Positions 1-5,930 are shown, counted from the first letter of the stretch. The stretch: DNA of 6,396 bases from Pseudomonadota bacterium (GCA_023387555.1 JAEWHY010000615.1:1-6396); one strand, 5' to 3'. A program made the numbers and translations. Notes: a model not told the origin generated them from the letters alone.

Positions 1-7
1 AGACACT

Positions 8-274
8 ATGCGTAAGTTGCTGACGATTGCCGTTGTAGCCGCGGGCCTTGCCGTTGCGGCGCTCGCCATGCCGACCAGCGCAGAGGCGCGGTTCGACAAG
101 GGTCTGGCGACGCCGGATGCCGCCGCAGCAGTGCCCGCGCAATATTACGGCTATTACGGCTATCGCCGTCCGTATTACGCGCCGCGCTACCGTTACTATG
201 CGCCGCGTCCTTACTACGCGCCGCGCTATTACGCTCCGCGTTACTACGCGCCGCGCTATCGTTACTACTACTGA
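8..274 (+). CDS. Small secreted Tyr/Pro/Arg repeat protein (YYAPR repeats), function unknown
   Basis: The 88-residue protein begins with MRKLL, a hydrophobic Ala/Val/Leu core (about residues 5-21) and a likely signal peptidase I site after SAEA (A25-E26-A27), so it is probably exported. The predicted mature part (28-88, 61 residues) contains 20 tyrosines. After a short Ala-rich linker come YYGYYGY (46-52) and five YYAPR units at 56-60, 63-67, 69-73, 74-78 and 79-83; it ends in YRYYY. There are no cysteines and no recognisable enzyme domain. Short exported Tyr/Arg/Pro-rich proteins of this look are common hypothetical proteins in Bradyrhizobium relatives, but I know of no established role. A surface, cell-wall or matrix-associated role is only a guess. 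The ATG is 7 bases from the window edge, so its ribosome-binding site and promoter cannot be judged. A strong terminator follows, which supports a monocistronic unit or the end of one. Confidence 0.8.
   Translation: MRKLLTIAVVAAGLAVAALAMPTSAEARFDKGLATPDAAAAVPAQYYGYYGYRRPYYAPRYRYYAPRPYYAPRYYAPRYYAPRYRYYY
143..271 (+). repeat. Degenerate repeat tract encoding YYAPR units
   Basis: This segment encodes residues 46-88 of the small secreted protein. The DNA repeats a roughly 15-base unit, TAC/TAT-TAC/TAT-GCG/GCT-CCG-CGC/CGT. The last three units are in direct tandem; the first two are separated by short inserts (YR and P). Synonymous differences (TAT/TAC, GCG/GCT, CGC/CGT) show the units are not recent identical copies, so selection on the peptide pattern is plausible. 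Copy number could vary between strains. Confidence 0.75.
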
Positions 275-300
275 TACTGACAACCCCGCCCCGCGCGGGA

Positions 301-355
301 CTGTCGAACGCGACAGCGGCATGTCCGGGCTCTGCCCGGGCATGCCGTTTGCTTT
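301..355 (+). terminator. Rho-independent terminator with tandem hairpins
   Basis: There are two adjacent hairpins. The first is perfect: CTGTCG (301-306), loop AACG, CGACAG (311-316). The second is strong: 317-330 pairs with 334-347 over 14 bp with a single T-G wobble, closing a TCT loop. It is followed by GTTTGCTTTTT (about 347-357), a T-rich tract on the plus strand. The position, 27 bases after the stop of the Tyr-rich gene, fits termination of that transcript. On the minus strand no T-run follows, so it is probably not an efficient terminator for the convergent DUF1993 gene. Confidence 0.85.
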
Positions 356-419
356 TTGGCTGCGTTCGCGACTGCTGAAGGCAGCGGCCAAGCGGCCGTC
401 TGCGTGTTTCCGTCTCGCG

Positions 420-929
420 CTACTGCGTGAGCCTCAGGAAATCCCGCTTGCTGAGCGCTACGCCTCGGTTCCGCAGGATGTCGTAGGCCGTGGTCACGTG
501 AAAGTAGAAGTTCGGCAATCCGAACCCGAACAGATATGAGGCGCCGGTGAAGACCGGATTGTAGTCGCGCAGCTTGAGTTCGATGCGCTTGTCTTCCGCG
601 CCGGCAAGCTGCGCCTCCGTGACTGTATCAAGGTAGGCTGTCGTCTTTTGAATGCGCGCCTGGAGGTCGTCGAAGGTCTTTTCGGTGTCCTCCATCTTCG
701 GCGCCGCCACGCCGCTCAGCCGCTCGATCGAGAGCTTCGAGGTGTCGCTGGCGCGCTGGACCTGGCCCGCGAGCGTCAGCATGTCGGGGGCGAGCCGCGC
801 ATCGACGAATGACGCCGGATCGATGCCGCTGGCGCGCGCATGGTCTTCTCCCATGCGCAGGATGTGAGTGAGCGTTTCGAGGCCCTGACGGAACACCGGG
901 ACCGAAGCCTGATACATCGAGATCGGCAT
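420..929 (-). CDS. DUF1993 family protein (DinB-like helical fold expected)
   Basis: A 169-residue protein starting MPISMYQASVPVF, the typical N-terminus of the DUF1993 family (PF09351). It is mostly helical and carries the family's C-terminal signature: LPNFYFHV around 138-145, then TTAYDILRNRGV and SKRDFL close to the end. H144 in FYFH is the obvious candidate functional residue; related DinB/YfiT-like four-helix folds can bind metal through histidines, but I see no full His triad. There is no signal peptide, so it is probably cytoplasmic. The biochemical role is unknown for the family. The frame stays open upstream to an ATG at 962, but the 929 start is preferred: it has GGAG six bases ahead (936-939) and matches the usual family length, whereas the 962 ATG abuts an intergenic palindromic repeat and adds 11 unconserved residues. 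The gene converges on the Tyr-rich gene. Confidence 0.88.
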   Translation of the reverse strand: MPISMYQASVPVFRQGLETLTHILRMGEDHARASGIDPASFVDARLAPDMLTLAGQVQRASDTSKLSIERLSGVAAPKMEDTEKTFDDLQARIQKTTAYLDTVTEAQLAGAEDKRIELKLRDYNPVFTGASYLFGFGLPNFYFHVTTAYDILRNRGVALSKRDFLRLTQ

Positions 930-935
930 GGAAAA

Positions 936-939
936 CTCC
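936..939 (-). promoter_or_regulatory. Ribosome-binding site that decides the DUF1993 start
   Basis: On the minus strand GGAG lies six bases before the ATG at 929. No comparable Shine-Dalgarno sequence precedes the alternative ATG at 962, where the upstream bases belong to the palindromic repeat. Confidence 0.7.
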
Positions 940-963
940 GCGATTGTATGACCATCCACCATG

Positions 964-1056
964 TAGGGTGGGTTAGCGCCGCAGGCGCGTAACCCACCAA
1001 TGGCATGGCCGCATGCGAAATGGTGGGTTGCGGCGCTCCGCGCCTAACCCACCCTA
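964..1056. repeat. Two-unit palindromic intergenic repeat (REP/BIME-like)
   Basis: Two imperfect hairpins face each other. Unit 1 (967-998) pairs GGTGGGTTA-GCGCC with GGCGC-GTAACCCACC around a GCA loop, with one bulged base. Unit 2 (1022-1053) pairs GGTGGGTTGCGGCGC with GCGCCTAACCCACC around a short loop. The outer ends are exact inverted copies: TAGGGTGGGTTA (964-975) and TAACCCACCCTA (1045-1056). The spacer (999-1021) contains GGCATGGCCGCATGC. Such GGTGGGTTA...TAACCCACC palindromes recur between genes in Bradyrhizobium-type genomes; I recall this from general familiarity and cannot give a formal family name. It starts 10 bases after the methyltransferase stop and ends before the DUF1993 leader, so its RNA could fold and limit read-through or protect the upstream mRNA end. 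No T-tract follows, so it is not a canonical terminator. Confidence 0.85.
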
Positions 1057-1066
1057 GAACTGCGAC

Positions 1067-2197
1067 TCACGCAAACGTCAGCGCCCGGGTGGCCATCGCC
1101 GCGCCTTCGGTCAACGCCCGCAGCTTGGCCCAGGCGATCTGCGGATGGGTGCGTTCGCCGAAGCCGCAATCGGTTCCGGCGATCACATTCTCCTTGCCGA
1201 CGCGCTTGGCGTAACGCTGGATGCGTTCGCTGACGAGTTCGGGATGCTCGATGGTGTCGGTCGCATGCGCGACCACGCCGGGAATGAGGATCTTGCCGTC
1301 CGGCAGCTTCACGTCTTCCCAGACATGATATTCGTGTTCGTGGCGCGCATTGGCGCCCTCGATCAGATAGGCCTGCGCCTTCACCTTCAGGAGGAGGTCG
1401 ACAATATCGCGCAGCGGAATATCGAAGGCGTGCGGCCCGTGCCAGCTGCCCCAGCACAGGTGATAGCGGATGCGGTCTTCCGGAATGTTGCGAAGCGCGT
1501 GATTGAGCGCCTCGACCCGCAGCGTGCAGTATTTGCGGAACGCATCGAGGCCCATGCCGATGCCGATGCGCTCCCACAGCGCCGCGAGCCAGGCGTCGTC
1601 GACCTGCACGAGGAAGCCCGCATCGGCGATCATCTCGTATTCGACGCGCATGGCGTCGGCGAAGGCGAACACAAATTCCTCGGTGGTCCTGTAAAATTTA
1701 TTCGTGTGATAGGGTTCGAGGCTGGCGGGCGCTGTGGTGGTGAGGAAGATGTCGGCCGCGTGTCCCGCCGGCAGCGCCGCCTTGAACAGGTCGATCTCGC
1801 GCCGCATCGCGGCCTCGCCGGTATAGGTGATCGGACCGGTGCACTCCCAGTAGATGCGCTTCACCGCCGGCTTGTCCCTGGTGACATAGAACAGCGTGCC
1901 GCGCTCGGCGGCGAATTTGTAGAAGTCCGCGAAGGTCTCGCGATCCTTGCCCTGCATCAGCAGCGGCGCGCCGGTGGCGGGCGCTGCGGTGAAGCCGCCG
2001 AGCCGGCCGTCGATGAAACTGAGCCAGTCGCCGCCCTTGGTGAGTTCGCCCTCGTTGACGATATCGAGACCCGCCGCCATCTGCTCGGCAACGATCGCGC
2101 GGATGTCTGCCGGTTCCGGGTGATCCTTGCCGCGTTCGCCGCGGCCCGGCAGGCTGCCGACATGGGTCGTGAGAATCCGTTCAGTGGAACACTGCAT
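1067..2197 (-). CDS. MetE C-terminal-like, cobalamin-independent methyltransferase family protein
   Basis: A 376-residue single-domain protein of the Meth_synt_2 / MetE C-terminal family (PF01717, COG0620), with TIM-barrel fold expected. It has the N-terminal strand motif LTTHVGSLP (9-17) and GLDIVNEGEL (43-52), and all the expected zinc ligands: H246 and C248 (HLCWGSWHG), E280 (YLIEGANARHEHE) and C344 (IAGTDCGFG). This H-x-C...E...C set activates a thiol substrate in MetE and in epoxyalkane:coenzyme M transferase. The protein is about half the length of full MetE (about 750 residues) because the N-terminal domain is absent, so tetrahydrofolate-dependent methionine synthesis cannot be assumed; the thiol and alkyl donor are unknown. 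It is probably cytoplasmic. The frame is open up to an ATG at 2329, but the extra 44 residues are unlike the family and lie in the divergent promoter region, so I start at 2197, where a weak AGAGA (2205-2209) precedes the ATG. It diverges from the APC permease. Confidence 0.88.
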   Translation of the reverse strand: MQCSTERILTTHVGSLPGRGERGKDHPEPADIRAIVAEQMAAGLDIVNEGELTKGGDWLSFIDGRLGGFTAAPATGAPLLMQGKDRETFADFYKFAAERGTLFYVTRDKPAVKRIYWECTGPITYTGEAAMRREIDLFKAALPAGHAADIFLTTTAPASLEPYHTNKFYRTTEEFVFAFADAMRVEYEMIADAGFLVQVDDAWLAALWERIGIGMGLDAFRKYCTLRVEALNHALRNIPEDRIRYHLCWGSWHGPHAFDIPLRDIVDLLLKVKAQAYLIEGANARHEHEYHVWEDVKLPDGKILIPGVVAHATDTIEHPELVSERIQRYAKRVGKENVIAGTDCGFGERTHPQIAWAKLRALTEGAAMATRALTFA

Positions 2198-2202
2198 GCG
2201 AT

Positions 2203-2226
2203 TGTCTCTGAAAATGTCTCTGAAAA
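2203..2226. repeat. Perfect 12-bp tandem direct repeat in the methyltransferase leader
   Basis: TGTCTCTGAAAA occurs twice back to back (2203-2214 and 2215-2226), read on the minus strand as TTTTCAGAGACA twice. The copy nearest the gene contains the AGAGA that is the only Shine-Dalgarno-like sequence before the ATG at 2197. The 12-bp period is close to one helical turn, as in tandem operator half-sites. Whether a protein or RNA binds here is inference; simple slippage duplication is the alternative. Confidence 0.6.
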
Positions 2227-2388
2227 GGTCTTTGGTGGAGGCTTCAGGCGGGCAGGCTGGACGGACGCACTTGCCGCCGTCAAGTGGCGCGCGGGAATGA
2301 GAGGCTGACTTAAAGCCCGGAGCGCGCATGCGTGTCTTTGCGCGACCACCGGTCTGTGCGTAGGTTATCCGTGTCGGCGCGGCGGATG

Positions 2389-2394
2389 AAAGGA
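2389..2394 (+). promoter_or_regulatory. Ribosome-binding site that decides the permease start
   Basis: AAAGGA ends six bases before the ATG at 2401. The in-frame alternatives at 2332 and 2386 have no comparable motif at proper spacing and would add Arg-rich residues unlike the family. Confidence 0.75.
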
Positions 2395-2400
2395 CGAGCC

Positions 2401-3825
2401 ATGACTGCGGTTTCGGAAGACGGCGCGGCCTCGCAGGCGGGTCATGGACAGCCGGAGCTCAAACGGGTGATGGGACCGTGGCTCCTGCTGCTGTTCATCG
2501 TCGGCGACATTCTCGGCACCGGCATCTACGCGCTGACCGGACAGGTGGCGAACCATGTCGGCGGCGCGGTGTGGCTGCCGTTCCTCGTGGCGTTCGTCGT
2601 CGCGCTGATGACCGCGTTCTCCTATCTCGAACTCGTCACCAAATATCCGCGCGCCGCCGGCGCCGCGCTCTATACGCACAGAGCCTTCGGCATTCATTTC
2701 TTCACCTTCATCGTGGCCTTCGCCGTGATGTGTTCAGGCATAACGTCGTCGGCGACGGCGTCGCGGGCATTCGCGGCGAATTTCGCGCATTCCTTCGGGC
2801 TCGACCTTGCCGGCACCATCGGCATCACCCTGATTGGTCTTGCCTTCATGGCGCTGGTCGCGACCGTCAATTTCCGCGGCGTCGGCGAGAGCGTGAAGGC
2901 GAATGTGGTCCTGACCTGCGTCGAGCTGTCGGGCCTGCTGATCATTATCTTCATCGGCTTCTGGGCGATCGGGCTCGGGCAGGGCGATGTCTCCCGCGCC
3001 TTCCAGTTCAAGACTGCGCCGGACAGCAGCTTCGTCTGGCCGGTGATCGCGGCGACCACGCTGGCGTTTTTCGCGATGGTTGGGTTCGAGGATTCCGTCA
3101 ACATGGCGGAGGAAACCAAGGACCCGACCCGCATCTTTCCGAAAATCCTGCTGGCCGGCCTGGTCATCACCGGCACCGTCTATGTGCTGGTATCGATCTC
3201 GGCGATCGCGCTGGTTCCGCCGGAGCAGCTCGGGCAGGGCGAGACCCCGCTCCTCAAGGTGGTGCAGGCGGGCGCGCCGAATTTCCCGGTCTGGATTTTC
3301 GGGTTCATCACCATGTTCGCGGTGGCCAATTCGGCGCTGATCAACATGCTGATGGCGAGCCGGCTGGTCTATGGCATGAGCCGCGAACACGTGCTGCCGG
3401 GTGTCCTCGGCGCCGTGCATCCGACGCGGCACACACCCTATGTCGCCATCGCCTTCACCACGCTGCTCGCCTTCATGCTGATCACCTTAGTCGGCGAGAT
3501 CCCGGCGCTCGGCGGCACCACGGCACTGCTGCTGCTCTGCGTGTTCACCGTGGTGAATATCGCGGTGCTGGTGCTGCGCAAGGACCGGGTGGCTCACAAG
3601 CATTTCCGCACGCCGACACCGGTGCCGGTCCTCGGCGCGCTCACCTGTGCGTTCCTGGTCGGCCCATGGACCGGGCGCGATCCGCAGCAATATCGCATTG
3701 CCGGCGTGCTGCTGGCGATCGGCGTGGCGCTGTGGGTCGTCACCGTCTTCATCAACCGCGCGACCGGCGTGAAGCCGGTCGATCCGGTGAGCGAAGATTT
3801 CAGCGGTCCCGGTCCGAAGAACTGA
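2401..3825 (+). CDS. APC-superfamily amino acid permease
   Basis: A 474-residue inner-membrane protein with about 12 hydrophobic helices (roughly 25-47, 55-77, 98-120, 137-158, 168-190, 212-230, 248-272, 296-320, 347-363, 370-392, 407-422, 433-452), the usual size and topology of the amino acid-polyamine-organocation family. TM1 carries the broken-helix substrate motif GDILGTGIYALTG (35-47). The TM6 region carries FFAMVGFEDSVNMAEETKDPTR (about 223-244), followed by the conserved P247 region. After TM8 comes SRLVYGMSREHVLP (320-333), also typical. Expected function is proton- or sodium-coupled uptake, or exchange, of an amino acid or related amine; the substrate cannot be read from sequence. 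The soluble N-terminus (1-24) and C-terminus (453-474) are short. The start at 2401 is set by AAAGGA six bases upstream. The gene is divergent from the MetE-like gene and converges on the caspase-family gene. Confidence 0.93.
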   Translation: MTAVSEDGAASQAGHGQPELKRVMGPWLLLLFIVGDILGTGIYALTGQVANHVGGAVWLPFLVAFVVALMTAFSYLELVTKYPRAAGAALYTHRAFGIHFFTFIVAFAVMCSGITSSATASRAFAANFAHSFGLDLAGTIGITLIGLAFMALVATVNFRGVGESVKANVVLTCVELSGLLIIIFIGFWAIGLGQGDVSRAFQFKTAPDSSFVWPVIAATTLAFFAMVGFEDSVNMAEETKDPTRIFPKILLAGLVITGTVYVLVSISAIALVPPEQLGQGETPLLKVVQAGAPNFPVWIFGFITMFAVANSALINMLMASRLVYGMSREHVLPGVLGAVHPTRHTPYVAIAFTTLLAFMLITLVGEIPALGGTTALLLLCVFTVVNIAVLVLRKDRVAHKHFRTPTPVPVLGALTCAFLVGPWTGRDPQQYRIAGVLLAIGVALWVVTVFINRATGVKPVDPVSEDFSGPGPKN

Positions 3826-3891
3826 GGCGCCGGACCAAAACATGCGATAGGGAACTGATCGGCCGCGCGTCGTTGCCTGTCCTGAGCGGCG
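3826..3891. other. Convergent intergenic gap without a visible terminator
   Basis: Only 66 bases separate the stops of the permease and the caspase-family gene. I see no stable hairpin followed by a T-tract on either strand, so termination may be Rho-dependent or overlap the flanking coding ends. Confidence 0.5.
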
Positions 3892-5655
3892 TCAGCGCAG
3901 ACCGGAATTGCCTCGGCCGCCGCCTCCGCCGCCGAACCCTCTGCCGCCGCCACCGAAGTTGCCGCCGCGAAACTGCTGGCCGCCCATGCGCACGCCACCG
4001 CCGCGGTTGCGCGGCGGGAGCCGCACATCGCCGCCATGGCCGCGATTGCCGACCCGCGGGTCCAGGCGACCGGTATTGCGGCCGCCTCGGTTGCCGGTCT
4101 CGCGGGGACCGGGCATCCCGCGCTTGCCGCGGACATCGTCCTTGCCCGGCCGCGTGGAGGCGCCACCCTTCGGCGTTTTGCGGTCGCCGGTGTTGCGATC
4201 ACCGGTCGGATTGTCCGTGGTCTTTCCGGGCCTGCTGGGATCATTCTTGCCGGTTTCGCGATCGCCCGGCTTCGGATCGTATTTGGGCGGATAGCGGTCG
4301 CGGCCCCGATCCCTGATCCGCGGCGGGATGATCACCGGAACATAGACCGGTCCGCCGGGAACGACGACCGGCCCGCCCGGCACCACCACCGGACCGGGAT
4401 CGACCGGCGCCAACGGGACCGACGCGCGGGTGCCCGGAGGCGGCGAACCCGGATTAACCGGCCGGTTGTTGTTCGGCGTTCCGGGCGTGCTGCAGGGGCA
4501 GGTTCCGCCCGGCGTCGCCGCCTGGATCACGTTGGCATCGCGCGCGCCGCCCAGCACCGAGGCCATGGCGAGCCGGTTCTGCGCGCGCTGCTGCAGCCGC
4601 CGCGCCGTGGCGCTCAGATCGGAGTTCGGATAGCGCGCGAGAAAGGCCGCGAACGCCGCTTCGCTGCCCAGCGCCACGGCCTCCTGCCATGCCAGCATCA
4701 TCAGGCGGCGATCGAGGATGGCGCGCAGATTGACGGCCAGCGGATCGCTGCCATAGAGCGCGAGATATTGCTCATAGACCACGACATCGTCTTCGCGCAC
4801 GGCGACCGCGAAGGCATCGCGTGGCGACTGGCCCTGCAAGTCCTTGCGCCACTGATCGGCGTTCTTGTCGGCGCTGGTGTCGCGCTTCACGCCGGCGCCT
4901 GGAAAGAATGCGAACGGCTCGGTCAGCGCCGAGACTTCCCACGGAGTTTGCCGTCCGCCGGTGCTGCCGTGAACCGCGAGCCGCACGTTCTTCAGCGCGG
5001 TCTCGATCGGCAGGCCGGGCTCGCGCGCCGACTTGAGCAGCGCCTGCGCGAACGGGGAATTGCTGCCGGTGCCATCGTTGGCGGTATGGCCGGGGGAGGT
5101 CGAATAGGCGAGCAGCGTGCCGGCCGGCGCATTCACCAGCGCCAGGCCGCGCGGCGCGGTCTGTGCGATATCGCCGAACGGATTGTCGCGGCAGGCATCG
5201 AGGATCACGATGCGGGTCTTCGCGCGCACCGTCTCCAGCATCGACATCAGGTCGCCCATGCGCATCGCCTCGAGCGGGACATCGGCCTCGCGCGCGATCG
5301 CGGCATCGACCGGGACCAGGAAATTCTCACCGTCGACCTGGACGCCGTGGCCGGCGAAATACACCAGCGCGACGGTGTTTTCCGGCTTTTCGGCGATGCT
5401 GCTGGTGAAGAAGCGCACCACCTTGCTCATGCTCGCCTTGTCGAGGTCGAGCGCCGAGGTGACCTGGAAGCCGGCGTCCTTCAGCAGCGCGCCGACCGCT
5501 TCCGCGTCGCGCGCCGGATTGGCGAGCGGGCTGACGGTCTTGTATTTGGAATTTCCGATGATCAGCGCGAAGCGATCCTGCGCGAATGCTTCGATCGGAG
5601 CGAGGGCGAGCGTCGCCACTGCGGCCGCCCATGCGAATGCGAATCGCCTCAGCAT
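3892..5655 (-). CDS. Secreted caspase-family (peptidase C14) protein with Pro-rich linker and Gly/Arg-rich tail
   Basis: A 587-residue protein. Residues 1-25 form a signal peptide (MLRR, hydrophobic core, likely cut after EAFA), so export to the periplasm or beyond is expected. Residues 27-252 are a caspase p20-like domain: RFALIIGNSKY (28-38), LANPARDAEAV (44-54), YFAGHGVQ (99-106) with catalytic H103, and VILDACRDNPF (150-160) with catalytic C155. The later region LLAYSTSPGHTANDG (181-195) and the QTPWEVSALTEPFAF stretch (about 236-250) are also typical of bacterial caspase homologues. Residues about 265-365 are helical, including AFLARYPNSDLSATARRL, reminiscent of repeat motifs in this family. 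Then follow CPC (386-388), a Pro/Gly/Val linker with PVVVPGG repeats (to about 445), and a basic Asp/Arg/Gly-rich tail (446-587) ending in Gly runs. The dyad is intact, so proteolysis after a basic residue is plausible; the target is unknown. The start is supported by AGGAAGG seven bases upstream (5663-5669). It is divergent from the flavoprotein gene. Confidence 0.9.
   Translation of the reverse strand: MLRRFAFAWAAAVATLALAPIEAFAQDRFALIIGNSKYKTVSPLANPARDAEAVGALLKDAGFQVTSALDLDKASMSKVVRFFTSSIAEKPENTVALVYFAGHGVQVDGENFLVPVDAAIAREADVPLEAMRMGDLMSMLETVRAKTRIVILDACRDNPFGDIAQTAPRGLALVNAPAGTLLAYSTSPGHTANDGTGSNSPFAQALLKSAREPGLPIETALKNVRLAVHGSTGGRQTPWEVSALTEPFAFFPGAGVKRDTSADKNADQWRKDLQGQSPRDAFAVAVREDDVVVYEQYLALYGSDPLAVNLRAILDRRLMMLAWQEAVALGSEAAFAAFLARYPNSDLSATARRLQQRAQNRLAMASVLGGARDANVIQAATPGGTCPCSTPGTPNNNRPVNPGSPPPGTRASVPLAPVDPGPVVVPGGPVVVPGGPVYVPVIIPPRIRDRGRDRYPPKYDPKPGDRETGKNDPSRPGKTTDNPTGDRNTGDRKTPKGGASTRPGKDDVRGKRGMPGPRETGNRGGRNTGRLDPRVGNRGHGGDVRLPPRNRGGGVRMGGQQFRGGNFGGGGRGFGGGGGGRGNSGLR
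3895..4395 (-). repeat. Low-complexity coding tract: PGG/PVVV repeats and Gly/Arg-rich tail
   Basis: This is the 3' part of the caspase-family gene (residues 421-587). Residues 421-440 repeat G-PVVVPG units. Residues 446-540 are rich in D, R, G, K, P and T, with near-repeats such as TGDRNTGDRKT (484-494) and several RPGK and NRG motifs. Residues 548-585 are mostly G and R with some N, Q, F and M, and include runs of three to six glycines. The tract is probably disordered and strongly basic. GC-rich repetitive DNA of this type is prone to length variation. Confidence 0.75.
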
Positions 5656-5727
5656 GTCCCAACCTTCCTGCTCGCGCCGGTCGCATGGATATCGGCCGGC
5701 GTCATGCGGACGCCGTTATCGTCACCC

Positions 5728-5744
5728 GCCGTTCAGCGAACGGC
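5728..5744. promoter_or_regulatory. Short perfect inverted repeat upstream of the caspase-family gene
   Basis: GCCGTTC and GAACGGC flank AGC. It sits 73 bases upstream of the caspase-family start codon. It could be an operator or a leader hairpin; there is no T-tract on either side to make it a terminator. Confidence 0.3.
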
Positions 5745-5918
5745 AAGGGGACGGTTCCGCGGGCCAGTCGGTGGGTCGAACGAAATTGTCGACGGTTCAT
5801 GGCTTCTGACGAAAACTTCCGACAAAAATCGCCCCCATGGAAACGCCTGCGTAAGAGCGACAAAGTCGTCGTAATGCCCGGGTGAGGTTCCGTGCTGTTA
5901 TGCTGCCCGATCCGGCGA

Positions 5919-5930
5919 GATCGCGCGATC
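5919..5930. promoter_or_regulatory. 12-bp palindrome GATCGCGCGATC upstream of the flavoprotein gene
   Basis: A perfectly self-complementary 12-mer 29 bases before the proposed ATG at 5960. An operator role is possible, but GC-rich DNA yields such palindromes by chance. Confidence 0.25.

Larger units (their letters stand above)
2198..2400. promoter_or_regulatory. Divergent promoter region between methyltransferase and permease
   Basis: This 203-bp gap must hold the promoters for both divergent genes. Visible elements are the 12-bp tandem repeat at 2203-2226 and an inverted repeat CACTTG (2268-2273) / CAAGTG (2281-2286) with a 7-base loop. There is also a palindrome CGCATGCG (2325-2332), and the permease Shine-Dalgarno AAAGGA at 2389-2394. 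I could not identify convincing -35/-10 boxes on either strand, nor a recognisable SAM riboswitch. Confidence 0.5.

Noticed and set aside
1145..2308. 387-codon plus-strand frame antisense to the MetE-like gene
   Set aside because: It has no family resemblance and is the mirror of a gene with conserved zinc ligands. Its composition fits a GC-driven shadow.
2198..2329. 44-residue N-terminal extension of the MetE-like protein
   Set aside because: The added residues do not resemble the family, and they cover the divergent regulatory gap and tandem repeat. The family N-terminus fits the ATG at 2197.
2198..2400. SAM-type riboswitch ahead of the MetE-like gene
   Set aside because: I looked because methionine-related genes in alphaproteobacteria can carry SAM-II, but saw no convincing conserved core or pseudoknot pairing.
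3851..3874. GGAAC-N15-CGTT resembling an EcfG/general-stress promoter on the plus strand
   Set aside because: It lies between convergent genes and would only drive antisense RNA into the caspase-family gene. The spacing is slightly short and such matches arise by chance.
2478..4316. 612-codon open frame in another plus-strand frame over the permease gene
   Set aside because: It is Arg/His/Gly-rich with no recognisable domain, overlaps a clearly supported 12-TM permease and runs on through the opposite-strand caspase tail.
3892..5655. Caspase-family protein as part of an anti-phage defence system
   Set aside because: It has a signal peptide, and the neighbouring genes (permease, flavoprotein) offer no sensor, effector or other defence component.
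4036..5874. 612-codon open frame on the plus strand, antisense to the caspase-family gene
   Set aside because: Its product is an Arg/Ala/Gly/His-rich sequence with no domain, and it lies opposite a gene with clear family motifs, signal peptide and Shine-Dalgarno. Long antisense frames are expected in high-GC coding DNA.
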